Positions 1 to 6,613 of a stretch of DNA of 11,186 bases are shown piece after piece. Made by a program: the position numbers and the translations under genes. Origin of the DNA: JANRKF01 sp033763575 (GTDB lineage Bacteria > Pseudomonadota > Alphaproteobacteria > Rickettsiales > SXRF01); assembly GCA_033763575.1 (NCBI GenBank), contig JANRKF010000012.1, positions 1 through 11,186 of the forward strand, read 5' to 3'. Every line of letters starts with the position of its first letter. Positions within the stretch are counted from its first letter, which is position 1. The notes beneath the pieces are model-generated. The model saw only the letters and a program-made list of their open reading frames with translations. It did no database searches and was not told the DNA's origin.

Positions 1-1
1 G

Positions 2-1453
2 TTCGGCCCCGGCAAAACGCTGGAGGCTTCCCTTTCCTTCACCCCCTCCCTGCCCGCCACCATCGGCGGCATGCCGGTGGTGTTGAGTAATAGCGACAGC
101 GCGCTCTATAATACTGCTTTCAAAGCCCAGCGGACGCTCGACTGGGCGGCGGCGGATGAGGCGCTGGCGCAGGTCAGCAACACGGTCATCAAAGGTCATG
201 TGCTGGCCGAGCGTTATTTGAACCGCAAGTATGAGGCAAGCGCCGAAGAGCTTACCGTGTGGCTCGCCAATTACCGCACACTGCCGCAGGCTTATGATAT
301 TTACGCGCTGGCTGAAAATAAATACGGCATACAACAACCCAAGGTGTACAAGCCGACGCTCATCAGCATGCGCGGCGATGATAATGGCCTCGCCTCCAGC
401 TTCGGTGAATCGAAATATTACAGCGTCTGGAAAAGCGGCATTATTGCCTATAAGGCCGGGCAATATGCCAAAGCCGCCGAGATGTTCGATAAGATGCTGG
501 CCGCCCGCAAGGAGCTGTCGCCGTGGAAAGTATCGGCTGCGGGGTTCTGGTCGTGGCGGGCGCACAGCAATCTTGGCGAAAACCAGAAAGCCGCGGGCGC
601 GTTGATTATTGCCGCCGGCGAGCCGCGCAGCTTCTATGGCATCCTTGCGCGCAAACAATTACGCCAGCCGCTCGATGTCGATGATGAGGATTTATCGCTT
701 TCCGAAGAACAGGTGCAGAATCTGAGCCGTTACAGCGCCGTCATCCGCAGCATCGCGCTGGTGCAGGCCGGACGTGGCGATATTGCCGAACGCGAACTCC
801 GCGCACTTTACGCCAACCTGCCGGAGGAAGATCGCTATGCGGTGCTTTCACTCTCGCATCAATTGTCGTTGCCTGCGCTGCAGATCGCGTTGGCGAAACG
901 GCTGGAGACCAAGGATAAACGTTACGATGTCGCCAAATACCCGATTCCGGAATGGAAGCCGGTGGGCGGGTTCAGCGTCGATCCTACGCTCATTTACGCG
1001 CTGGTGCGCCAGGAATCCGGCTTCAGGAATGGCGCGATCAGCCCGGCGGGCGCGATGGGGCTGATGCAGCTCATGCCGACCACCGCCAGCATGATGAGCG
1101 ACAAAATCGGCAGCTATAAAATGGACGAAGCCAGCGACGCCGAACGCAACATCACGCTCGGCCAGAGCTATGTGCGCCACCTGCTGGAAAACAAGCTGGT
1201 CGGCAACAATATGATTTACATGCTCACCGCCTACAACGCCGGTATCGGCCGCCTGCAGGAATGGAAAACCGCCATGCAATACCGCGACGATCCGCTGCTG
1301 TTCATCGAGACCATGCCCTACGCCGAAACCCGCTATTATGTGATGCAGGTCATGACCAATTACTGGCTCTATAATGAAATCCTCGGCGTTTCCAGCCCGA
1401 CGCTGGCTTCGCTTGCCACCAACCAATGGCCGGTGTATGTTGGGATGGTGTAA
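2..1453 (+). CDS. slt: Soluble lytic murein transglycosylase (Slt70-like), 5'-truncated by window edge
   Basis: Periplasmic enzyme that cleaves the MurNAc-GlcNAc bond of peptidoglycan to leave 1,6-anhydroMurNAc ends. The reading frame is open to the left edge, so the gene starts upstream. The ATG at 71 has no Shine-Dalgarno sequence and is probably internal, which explains the missing signal peptide. Counting from that ATG, residues 1-280 are an alpha-helical, alanine-rich segment matching the superhelical U/L region of Slt70. The catalytic goose-lysozyme-like domain follows at about 300-440. It contains RQESGF with the catalytic Glu at residue 315, then GLMQLMP and AYNAG, the three diagnostic Slt motifs. 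The C-terminus is complete at the TAA. The family assignment is firm from these motifs. The exact subclass and the upstream neighbour cannot be judged here. Confidence 0.93.
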   Translation, partial: FGPGKTLEASLSFTPSLPATIGGMPVVLSNSDSALYNTAFKAQRTLDWAAADEALAQVSNTVIKGHVLAERYLNRKYEASAEELTVWLANYRTLPQAYDIYALAENKYGIQQPKVYKPTLISMRGDDNGLASSFGESKYYSVWKSGIIAYKAGQYAKAAEMFDKMLAARKELSPWKVSAAGFWSWRAHSNLGENQKAAGALIIAAGEPRSFYGILARKQLRQPLDVDDEDLSLSEEQVQNLSRYSAVIRSIALVQAGRGDIAERELRALYANLPEEDRYAVLSLSHQLSLPALQIALAKRLETKDKRYDVAKYPIPEWKPVGGFSVDPTLIYALVRQESGFRNGAISPAGAMGLMQLMPTTASMMSDKIGSYKMDEASDAERNITLGQSYVRHLLENKLVGNNMIYMLTAYNAGIGRLQEWKTAMQYRDDPLLFIETMPYAETRYYVMQVMTNYWLYNEILGVSSPTLASLATNQWPVYVGMV

Positions 1454-1454
1454 G

Positions 1455-1487
1455 CCCCGCATTTAGTGCGGGATCTGGTTATTTTAA
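1455..1487 (+). repeat. Hairpin with CTGGTT tail, copy A (possible terminator of slt)
   Basis: A 6-bp stem, CCCGCA (1456-1461) with TGCGGG (1467-1472), and a 5-nt loop start two bases after the slt stop codon. The tail ATCTGGTTATTTTAA is T-rich but has no uninterrupted T run, so terminator activity is uncertain. The stem, loop and tail recur in inverted orientation at 8469-8501 with about 28 of 33 positions identical. That suggests a member of a dispersed small repeat family, possibly used as a terminator. Confidence 0.6.
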
Positions 1488-1495
1488 CAACGGGA

Positions 1496-1513
1496 CCCCG
1501 CCATGCGGCGGGG
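1496..1513 (+). repeat. GC-rich hairpin at the rnhB start
   Basis: Perfect 7-bp stem CCCCGCC (1496-1502) / GGCGGGG (1507-1513) around the loop ATGC, followed by CTGGTC. The loop contains an ATG in frame with rnhB (1503). The GGGG of the right arm lies 7 nt upstream of the preferred rnhB start at 1521 and could serve as its Shine-Dalgarno sequence, so folding would hide the ribosome site. It resembles the hairpin just upstream and may be a diverged relative. Confidence 0.5.
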
Positions 1514-1520
1514 CTGGTCT

Positions 1521-2123
1521 ATGCCTCCTAACTTTGAATATGAGCAGCAACATGCAGGCCTTGTCGCCGGTATCGACGAAGCCGGGCGCGGGCCGTGGGC
1601 CGGGCCGGTGGTGGCCGCCGCCGTTATTCTTGATGTAAAGAATATTCCCCAGGGGATCGATGATTCCAAAAAACTTTCCGCCGCCAAACGTGAGGCGCTT
1701 TTTGATTTCATCATGCAGCATGCACAAGTGGGCGTCGGCCTTGCGAGCGTTGATGAAATCGATCAACTCAATATTTTAGGCGCCACCAAGCTCGCCATGC
1801 AGCGCGCATTGACGGCCTTGCCGGTACGGGCGGATGTTGCGCTGGTCGATGGCAACCAGCCGCCAAAGCTCCCCTGCACTGCCATCTCCATTATTAAAGG
1901 TGATAGCAAAAGCTTGTCGATCGCAGCAGCCAGCATCATCGCGAAAGTGACCCGCGACCGCATGATGTGTGAGCTCGCCCGCGAATTCCCGCATTATGGC
2001 TGGGAGAAAAATGCAGGCTACGGCACCGCACTGCACCAGAAAGGGCTGGCGGAATTCGGCGTCACGCCGCACCACCGCCGCAGCTTCGCGCCTATCAGGG
2101 AGTTACTCGCCCGTGCCGCCTGA
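1521..2123 (+). CDS. rnhB: Ribonuclease HII
   Basis: Cytoplasmic endonuclease that cuts the RNA strand of RNA/DNA hybrids and removes misincorporated ribonucleotides. The 200-residue product has the usual bacterial RNase HII length. The acidic catalytic set is visible: Asp19 and Glu20 in GIDEAGRG, Asp110 in LVDGN and Asp128 in KGDSKS. AAASIIAKVTRDR (136-148), the GYGT stretch and the HHRRSF element near the C-terminus are also typical. The ATG at 1521 is preferred because family members begin a few residues before the VAG(I/V)DEAGRG motif. The in-frame ATG at 1503 would add six residues and lies in a hairpin loop. The next gene overlaps the 3' end by 11 bp, implying co-transcription with dciA. 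Confidence 0.96.
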   Translation: MPPNFEYEQQHAGLVAGIDEAGRGPWAGPVVAAAVILDVKNIPQGIDDSKKLSAAKREALFDFIMQHAQVGVGLASVDEIDQLNILGATKLAMQRALTALPVRADVALVDGNQPPKLPCTAISIIKGDSKSLSIAAASIIAKVTRDRMMCELAREFPHYGWEKNAGYGTALHQKGLAEFGVTPHHRRSFAPIRELLARAA

Positions 2124-2604
2124 AAACCCCACCAAACGCCGCTATTCGCTCTTTTCCAAAACGCTGAAAAGCTGTGTGGAGCCGGTGGTGCGCCCGGTGC
2201 TGAAAGCGAACGGTCTGGCCGCAAGCAAGCTGATTAGCGAGTGGGAACAACTTGTGGGCAAAGACATGGCGGCGCATACGCTGCCGGTGAAACTCGCCTT
2301 CGCCAAGGATAAAAACAGCGAAGGCACGCTGACCATCGCCTGCAGCGGCGTCCACGCTCTCACTTTGCAGCACATGCAGCCGGTGATTATCGAGCGTATC
2401 GCCAGCTATTTCGGCTACCGGGCGGTCGCACGGATCGCCATCGAGCAACGGCCTATGTCTGCGCCGCCCGCGCCCGTCATCAGGAAAATTCCAGCCGCGA
2501 AAAACGTCGATAGTACATGCATTACTGAAGTGGAAGATGAAGAGCTGCGCAATGCGCTTTCGGGACTTGCAAAAACTTTTGCAAGTCCTACACTGGACAA
2601 CTGA
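2113..2604 (+). CDS. dciA: DUF721 / DciA-family protein (probable replicative helicase loader)
   Basis: A 163-residue protein carrying the DUF721 domain (about residues 35-112). The conserved SEWEQLVGKDMAAHT segment (42-56) is followed by a beta-rich stretch, GTLTIACSGVHALTLQ, and by IIERIASYFGY. DUF721 proteins related to DciA load or assist the DnaB replicative helicase in bacteria lacking DnaC; that role is family knowledge, not shown here. I chose the GTG at 2113 because AGGGAG at 2097-2102 lies 10 nt upstream. Longer in-frame starts would run far into rnhB and encode unrelated arginine- and serine-rich sequence. The C-terminal 50 residues are acidic and low in recognisable motifs. The last codons hold a perfect inverted repeat (see 2563-2588). 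Confidence 0.85.
   Translation: MPPENPTKRRYSLFSKTLKSCVEPVVRPVLKANGLAASKLISEWEQLVGKDMAAHTLPVKLAFAKDKNSEGTLTIACSGVHALTLQHMQPVIIERIASYFGYRAVARIAIEQRPMSAPPAPVIRKIPAAKNVDSTCITEVEDEELRNALSGLAKTFASPTLDN
2563..2588. repeat. Perfect 12-bp inverted repeat at the 3' end of dciA
   Basis: GGACTTGCAAAA (2563-2574) is the exact reverse complement of TTTTGCAAGTCC (2577-2588), with AC between. The element lies wholly inside coding sequence, 14 bases before the end of the dciA stop codon and 41 bp before dsbA. It has no T tract on the + side, so it is not a standard terminator. It could be an operator for a dimeric regulator of dsbA, an mRNA hairpin between the two genes, or chance. Confidence 0.75.
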
Positions 2605-2628
2605 AATTCACCCAACCGGAGTACTGCC

Positions 2629-3366
2629 ATGCGTTATATTACTATTGCCGTTATTGTTGCCGTTGCCTGCGGCGGCGCGTTCATCGCCGTAGCCCAGCAG
2701 GCGGACACTCCGGCCAAGCCAATTCCTCCGCAAAGCCGGCCTGCCCAAGTGCCGGCGGAAGCCAAAACCATCAAAGAATTTGGTGGTCCGGCTAAAGTAG
2801 AAAAATCCTACCTGATTCAAGCTGCACCGCTTAAAACCGATTATGTGCTCGGCAAAAGGAATGCGCCGCTGGTCATGGTCGAATATGCTTCGCTCTCCTG
2901 CCCGCACTGCGCAGAATTCTCGAGCAATGTGCTGCCTGAACTTGAGAAGAAATATATCGATACCGGCAAGCTTGCTTACATACTCCGCCAGTTTCCGCTG
3001 AACGAACCCGCCATGCGCGGCGCAATGCTGGTCGATTGCGTCGGTGAGACATCGGAAGAGCAATATTATGTATTCTCGCGGGTACTGTTCGATGCTCAGA
3101 AACGCTGGGCGTTTGATACGAATTTCATGTCGGGCCTGGAGACCATTGCCACCGTCGGCGGCCTGAGCAAGGCACGCTTCAAGGGCTGCATGGAAGACAA
3201 AGAACGCGAAATGAAAGTGCTCCAGGCGAAAAAAGATACCAACGATGCGCTGAAAATTCCGCACACACCCTATATTTTTATCGGCGGTGAAGTTTATGAA
3301 GGTGATCGCACCGCTGAAGCGGTCTCCAAATTCATCGATGCCAAACTGTCCAAAATGAAGAAATAA
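2629..3366 (+). CDS. DsbA-family periplasmic thiol:disulfide oxidoreductase
   Basis: A 245-residue thioredoxin-fold protein of the DsbA / Thioredoxin_4 type. Residues 1-22 form a signal peptide with a likely signal peptidase I site AVA|QQ; a proline- and alanine-rich linker follows to about residue 65. The active site CPHC is at 91-94, the same dipeptide as in oxidising DsbA proteins. The cis-proline loop is TP at 213-214, in HTPYIFIGGEVYEG. Its likely role is forming or shuffling disulfides in exported proteins. The start is supported by CGGAG (2617-2621), 7 nt before the ATG. It follows dciA by 24 bp. In many alphaproteobacteria a DsbA gene also follows DUF721 but is itself followed by smc; here the F0 cluster comes next. 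Substrates cannot be inferred. Confidence 0.9.
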   Translation: MRYITIAVIVAVACGGAFIAVAQQADTPAKPIPPQSRPAQVPAEAKTIKEFGGPAKVEKSYLIQAAPLKTDYVLGKRNAPLVMVEYASLSCPHCAEFSSNVLPELEKKYIDTGKLAYILRQFPLNEPAMRGAMLVDCVGETSEEQYYVFSRVLFDAQKRWAFDTNFMSGLETIATVGGLSKARFKGCMEDKEREMKVLQAKKDTNDALKIPHTPYIFIGGEVYEGDRTAEAVSKFIDAKLSKMKK

Positions 3367-3383
3367 AAGGCTTATTTATCTTC

Positions 3384-3412
3384 TTGACACAGCAGTTTAA
3401 GCTACCTAGATT
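3384..3412 (+). promoter_or_regulatory. Sigma70-type promoter of the F0 ATP synthase cluster
   Basis: A perfect -35 box TTGACA (3384-3389) is followed by a 17-bp spacer and TAGATT (3407-3412, 4 of 6 matches to TATAAT). Transcription would begin near 3418-3420, giving a leader of under 20 nt before the atpI ATG at 3436. It lies in the 69-bp gap after the dsbA stop, so it separates the rnhB-dciA-dsbA unit from the atp unit. Confidence 0.7.
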
Positions 3413-3435
3413 GCACCCGCTTATTGAGGTACTCC

Positions 3436-3738
3436 ATGCCGGATGAAACCGACGATTTGCCTTCGCTTGAGGCGTTGGCGCATAAAATCGAGAAGGCAAA
3501 ACCGGCGGCTGAACATACCGATGCTGGGCGCGGGGATTCTGATTACGCGCAGGCATTCCGCTTCACGGCGGATTTGCTGGCGGGCGTACTCACCGGTGCG
3601 CTGGTCGGTTACGGTGTCGATGTCTGGATGGGAACGCTTCCCTGGGCGATGTTGGTGTGTGTATTTTTAGGAACGGCCGCGGGCATCCGCAATATGATGC
3701 GAAGCGCCAGAGAGATTGAGAGCAAAAGACGTGAGTGA
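3436..3738 (+). CDS. atpI: ATP synthase protein I (AtpI, F0F1 assembly factor)
   Basis: A 100-residue inner-membrane protein that helps assemble the c-ring of F0; it is not a stoichiometric subunit. The charged N-terminus (1-40) precedes two membrane segments, about 43-65 (ADLLAGVLTGALVGYGVD) and 68-86 (LPWAMLVCVFLGTAAGI), then a basic tail, the standard layout of the alphaproteobacterial AtpI family. The ATG at 3436 has GAGGT (3426-3430) 5 nt upstream. An in-frame TTG at 3424 would place the Shine-Dalgarno sequence inside the gene. The 3' end overlaps atpB by 8 bp. First gene of the atp cluster, right after a strong promoter. Low sequence conservation in this family makes position as important as sequence for the call. 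Confidence 0.88.
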   Translation: MPDETDDLPSLEALAHKIEKAKPAAEHTDAGRGDSDYAQAFRFTADLLAGVLTGALVGYGVDVWMGTLPWAMLVCVFLGTAAGIRNMMRSAREIESKRRE

Positions 3739-4477
3739 AGACCATGGCCATAGCCCGCTGGCACAGTTCGATATTCAACCCCTTATTCCGTTGGATATTG
3801 CCGGTGTTAACCTGAGCTTCACCAATTCATCCTTGTGGATGGTGATCGCGATCATGGCCGTCATCGGCCTGCTGCTGCCGGGGGCGCGCAAACAGGCGCT
3901 GGTTCCGGGCCGCCTGCAAGGCACCGCCGAAATGCTTTACGGATTCGTCGAAAATATGATCGCCGAGGTCGCCGGCAAGGAAGGCCTCAAATATTTCCCG
4001 TTTATTTTTACGCTGTTCATGTTTGTGCTGCTGTGCAATTTGTTCGGCATGATCCCGGTGGTGTCGTTTACCGTCACCAGCCATATCGCCGTCACCTTCG
4101 CAATGGCGGTGTTTATTTTCCTGTTCGTCACGCTGATTGCCATCTTCAAGCACGGGCCGGTAAAATTCCTGCATTTCTTCGTGCCCGAAGGCACGCCGCT
4201 GGTGATGGTGCCGCTGCTGTTTTTCATTGAAGTATTCTCCTATCTCGCCCGCCCGGTCAGCCTTTCCATTCGTCTTGCCGCCAACATGATGGCCGGCCAC
4301 GTCGCCATGAAAGTCATCGCGGGCCTTATCATCACCTTCGGGCTCGTCGGTGTGGGCACCATGTTCCCGCTTTTGATTTTCCTCACCGGATTTGAAATTG
4401 CCATTGCGATTATTCAGGCCTATATTTTCACAATCCTGACGTGCGTATACCTGAATGACGCATTGCATCTCCACTAA
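3731..4477 (+). CDS. atpB: F0 ATP synthase subunit a
   Basis: A 248-residue polytopic membrane subunit forming the proton half-channels against the c-ring. The essential arginine is Arg181 in SIRLAANMMAGH, and the C-terminal helix carries the family pattern IIQAYIFTILTCVYLNDAL (228-246). Hydrophobic segments lie at about 33-50, 90-111, 119-139, 157-173, 194-215 and 218-240. The chosen start is the GTG at 3731, overlapping the end of atpI, because it gives the usual alphaproteobacterial N-terminus (FDIQPLIPLDIAGVNLSFTNSSL). The in-frame TTG at 3716 is less likely. There is no strong Shine-Dalgarno sequence, so translational coupling to atpI is plausible. Length matches the family. Confidence 0.96.
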   Translation: MSEDHGHSPLAQFDIQPLIPLDIAGVNLSFTNSSLWMVIAIMAVIGLLLPGARKQALVPGRLQGTAEMLYGFVENMIAEVAGKEGLKYFPFIFTLFMFVLLCNLFGMIPVVSFTVTSHIAVTFAMAVFIFLFVTLIAIFKHGPVKFLHFFVPEGTPLVMVPLLFFIEVFSYLARPVSLSIRLAANMMAGHVAMKVIAGLIITFGLVGVGTMFPLLIFLTGFEIAIAIIQAYIFTILTCVYLNDALHLH

Positions 4478-4493
4478 CCTCCAACCCATCAAC

Positions 4494-4499
4494 AAAGGA
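4494..4499 (+). promoter_or_regulatory. Strong ribosome-binding site of atpE
   Basis: AAAGGA lies 8 nt upstream of the atpE ATG, in an A-rich 30-bp gap. It is the best Shine-Dalgarno sequence in the atp cluster; atpB and atpF' have none that is clear. This fits the need for many c subunits per complex, but the expression effect is inferred. Confidence 0.65.
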
Positions 4500-4507
4500 C
4501 TAAAACA

Positions 4508-4759
4508 ATGGAAGCTGAATCTTACAACGCACTCGCCGAAGGCCTCAAATTCGTAGGCGTGGGCCTCACCGCACTGGGTTTCCTCGGTGCCGCGCTCGGC
4601 GTGGGCAATATTTTCGCCGCGCTGCTCGCCGGTATCGCCCGCAACCCGTCGGCTAAAAACTCGCTGATGACCCCTGCCTTTATCGGCGCGGCGTTCGCGG
4701 AGTTCATGGGCCTTCTGGCGCTGGTCGTGGCGATGGTGCTTATTTTCGTAGTGAAATAA
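4508..4759 (+). CDS. atpE: F0 ATP synthase subunit c (proteolipid)
   Basis: An 83-residue hairpin of two membrane helices that forms the rotating c-ring. Helix 1 (about 13-42) carries the small-residue packing face GVGLTALGFLGAALGVG. The polar loop is ARNPSAK (44-50), where many species have RQP. Helix 2 (about 55-81) contains the proton-carrying carboxylate Glu65 in GAAFAEFMGL. Glutamate, with no extra polar ligand evident around it, fits proton rather than sodium coupling, although the choice of ion is inference. The start is fixed by AAAGGA 8 nt upstream. Six bases separate the stop from atpF'. Confidence 0.97.
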   Translation: MEAESYNALAEGLKFVGVGLTALGFLGAALGVGNIFAALLAGIARNPSAKNSLMTPAFIGAAFAEFMGLLALVVAMVLIFVVK

Positions 4760-4765
4760 GCCCAC

Positions 4766-5260
4766 ATGCCACAGCTTGATCCTACCTGGTTCGCTTCGCA
4801 GCTTTTCTGGCTGGCAGTGTGTTTCACCCTGCTCTATGTGCTGCTCGCACGCGTTATCCTGCCGCCGCTTGGCCGGACGATAATGCGGCGCTCGCACACT
4901 ATCAGCAGCGATTTTGAAGCCGCTGAGAGCGCCAAGAACCTTGCCGAGCGCGCCAAGCAGGATTACGATCATACGTTGCTGCAATCACGCGAAATGGCGC
5001 AGGGTTTGATTCATGAAGTGTTGGAGGATAACGCCATGCACGCTGAACAAACCCTGCGCGCGCTGGATGTTGAGACCAATAAAAAAATCCAGGAAGCCAC
5101 CGCACGCATCAATAATAAGAAGCTCGAATTGCTCACGGCGCTTACGCCCACCGCCGCCGAGTTCGCGGCGATGATAAGCGAGAAAATCACCTCCAAACCT
5201 GCCAATCCCGAACAGGCAAGCCAGGTGGTGATGGATTTACTGAAAGCGAGAGGGTTGTAA
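4766..5260 (+). CDS. atpF': F0 ATP synthase subunit b'
   Basis: A 164-residue peripheral-stalk subunit, with one N-terminal membrane helix (about 12-34, FWLAVCFTLLYVLLARVILPP) followed by a long charged coiled coil to about residue 145. It pairs with the b subunit encoded immediately downstream; a divergent b/b' pair is typical of alphaproteobacteria and phototrophs. The first residues, PQLDPTWFASQLFWL, match the b' type rather than the b type. The gene starts 6 bp after the atpE stop with no clear Shine-Dalgarno sequence, so it may depend on coupling to atpE. Helix and coil are typical; exact residue matches are low, as usual for b subunits. The symbol follows the atpF'/atpG convention. Confidence 0.9.
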   Translation: MPQLDPTWFASQLFWLAVCFTLLYVLLARVILPPLGRTIMRRSHTISSDFEAAESAKNLAERAKQDYDHTLLQSREMAQGLIHEVLEDNAMHAEQTLRALDVETNKKIQEATARINNKKLELLTALTPTAAEFAAMISEKITSKPANPEQASQVVMDLLKARGL

Positions 5261-5262
5261 GC

Positions 5263-5754
5263 ATGGACGTTCTTTTCTCCAATCCGAAGACATGGATCGT
5301 GCTGGCGTTCGTATTGCTGGTCGCGGCGCTTTACAAAAAAATCGCCGCCATGCTCGCGAAAGTATTGGATGAACGCTCCGCCAAGATCGCCGAGGAGCTG
5401 GCGGCTGCCCAGAAACTGCGGAAAGAAGCCGAGGCTGTGCTGGCGCTTTATAAACAAAAACAGACCGAATACACCAAGGAAGCGCAGGAAATCCTGGCCA
5501 AGGCGCGTCACGATGCCGATTTGCTCGCCGCCCATGCCGATAAGGAATTAAAGGCAGCGCTCGATTCCCGCATGGAACACGCGCTGGAAAAAATCGCCCA
5601 GGAAGAAGCTCGCGCCATTAATGAGGTGCGTGAACATATTGTTGATATTGCGCTGGCCGCCGCCCGCACCGTTGTTATCAAACAAATTGAATCCACGCCG
5701 CAACAGGAATTACTGGCCCTCGCCCTCGCCGACATCGACCGAAAAATTCATTAA
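5263..5754 (+). CDS. atpF: F0 ATP synthase subunit b
   Basis: A 163-residue second stalk subunit. Its N-terminal membrane helix at about 10-27 (TWIVLAFVLLVAALYKK) is followed by the family-like stretch MLAKVLDERSAKIAEELAAA (30-49) and a long heptad-rich coiled coil rich in Ala, Glu and Lys. The C-terminal part (about 120-163) would reach the delta subunit of F1. It starts two bases after the atpF' stop, with GAGAGG just upstream in the end of atpF'. It closes the F0 cluster: the F1 genes are absent from the window, as expected in alphaproteobacteria where F1 is a separate operon. Only 13 bp separate it from the next gene, so read-through into the following envelope genes is possible. Confidence 0.93.
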   Translation: MDVLFSNPKTWIVLAFVLLVAALYKKIAAMLAKVLDERSAKIAEELAAAQKLRKEAEAVLALYKQKQTEYTKEAQEILAKARHDADLLAAHADKELKAALDSRMEHALEKIAQEEARAINEVREHIVDIALAAARTVVIKQIESTPQQELLALALADIDRKIH

Positions 5755-5767
5755 TCGTGATAACCGG

Positions 5768-6613
5768 ATGACCGGAAACAAGATTGCAAGAACCGTCGAG
5801 TATTTCACCGGCTTTTTAATGATCGCGGGCGCTTTTTTTGTGGCATCCGCAGCCTATGCCGGGGCATGGACACAGAAAGAGGGTGTGCTGCAAAGCATCA
5901 CCAGCTTAAGCACCTACCGGGCGACAAAATTCCTTGATGCGCAGGGTAATAAACAACCGCAACTCGCCTACACCAAGCAGGAACTCGCGCAATATGCCGA
6001 ATATGGGCTGCGCGACGATATCACGCTCGGCGGACAGTTGCGTTTGGTGCATACACTGCAGGATACGGCCTCCGGCGACGATAGTGCCGATAATCTCGGC
6101 GATACCGACCTGTTCGTGCGCAAACGCCTGTGGAGGGATGATTTCTCCGTCATCTCGCTGCAGCCCGGCGTGACGCTGCCCAGCCCCGACGACAGAACCA
6201 CCACGCCGAAGATTGGCAGCGATCACCCGGTTTATAGCCTTCGCGCCTCCTATGGCCGCGGCTTCAAGCTCTATGACCAGTTGCATTACGCCGACATCAC
6301 CGGCGGCTACCTGCATCGCGCAGGCACGCCCGACGACCAGCTCGTGCTCGATACCACCGTCGGCCTCAACCTGACCGAGCACTGGCAAATCGTGCCGCAG
6401 CTATTCATCACCCAGGGCCGCCACAGCATCCAGACCAGCAGCTTCACCGAATCCAGCAGCAACGATTATAACCTCGTGAAGGGGCAGTTCTCGGTGCAAT
6501 ATACCACCGCGTCTTACGGGGCGTTCCAGCTGGGAGTCTTCTCCCACCTCACCGGCAAAAACACAGGACAGGGCAAAGGAGCGCTGGTCAGCTACATCCG
6601 GAATTTCGAATGA
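5768..6613 (+). CDS. Predicted outer-membrane beta-barrel protein
   Basis: A 281-residue secreted protein. Residues 1-31 form a signal peptide with charged N-terminus, hydrophobic core (FLMIAGAFFVASAA) and signal peptidase I site AYA|GAW. The rest alternates polar and hydrophobic residues in short strands ending in aromatic residues, such as ITLGGQLRLVHTL, VYSLRASYGRGF and GAFQLGVFSHLTG, which is typical of beta-barrels. It resembles in style the Phenol_MetA_deg-like transporter barrels, but I cannot confirm a family. I chose the ATG at 5768, which gives a clean signal peptide; upstream in-frame codons overlap atpF. Its stop overlaps the next start (ATGA), so it is probably made together with the glycosyltransferase and may act as its outer-membrane partner. 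That role is inferred from position only. The ribosome-binding site is weak. Confidence 0.72.
   Translation: MTGNKIARTVEYFTGFLMIAGAFFVASAAYAGAWTQKEGVLQSITSLSTYRATKFLDAQGNKQPQLAYTKQELAQYAEYGLRDDITLGGQLRLVHTLQDTASGDDSADNLGDTDLFVRKRLWRDDFSVISLQPGVTLPSPDDRTTTPKIGSDHPVYSLRASYGRGFKLYDQLHYADITGGYLHRAGTPDDQLVLDTTVGLNLTEHWQIVPQLFITQGRHSIQTSSFTESSSNDYNLVKGQFSVQYTTASYGAFQLGVFSHLTGKNTGQGKGALVSYIRNFE

Noticed and set aside
71..73. ATG at 71 as the true start of the transglycosylase
   Set aside because: No Shine-Dalgarno sequence and no signal peptide, and the frame stays open to the window edge; a start upstream of the window is more likely.
848..1462. Minus-strand open frame opposite the transglycosylase catalytic domain
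   Set aside because: Antisense of conserved catalytic motifs with no recognisable protein features.
3424..3426. TTG start for atpI
   Set aside because: It would absorb the GAGGT Shine-Dalgarno sequence into the gene; the ATG at 3436 is correctly spaced from it.
3827..4984. Long open frame on the minus strand (385 codons) opposite atpB-atpE-atpF'
   Set aside because: The composition is dominated by His, Arg, Glu and Gln, as expected for the antisense of membrane genes, with no domain, and three certain genes are encoded on the other strand.
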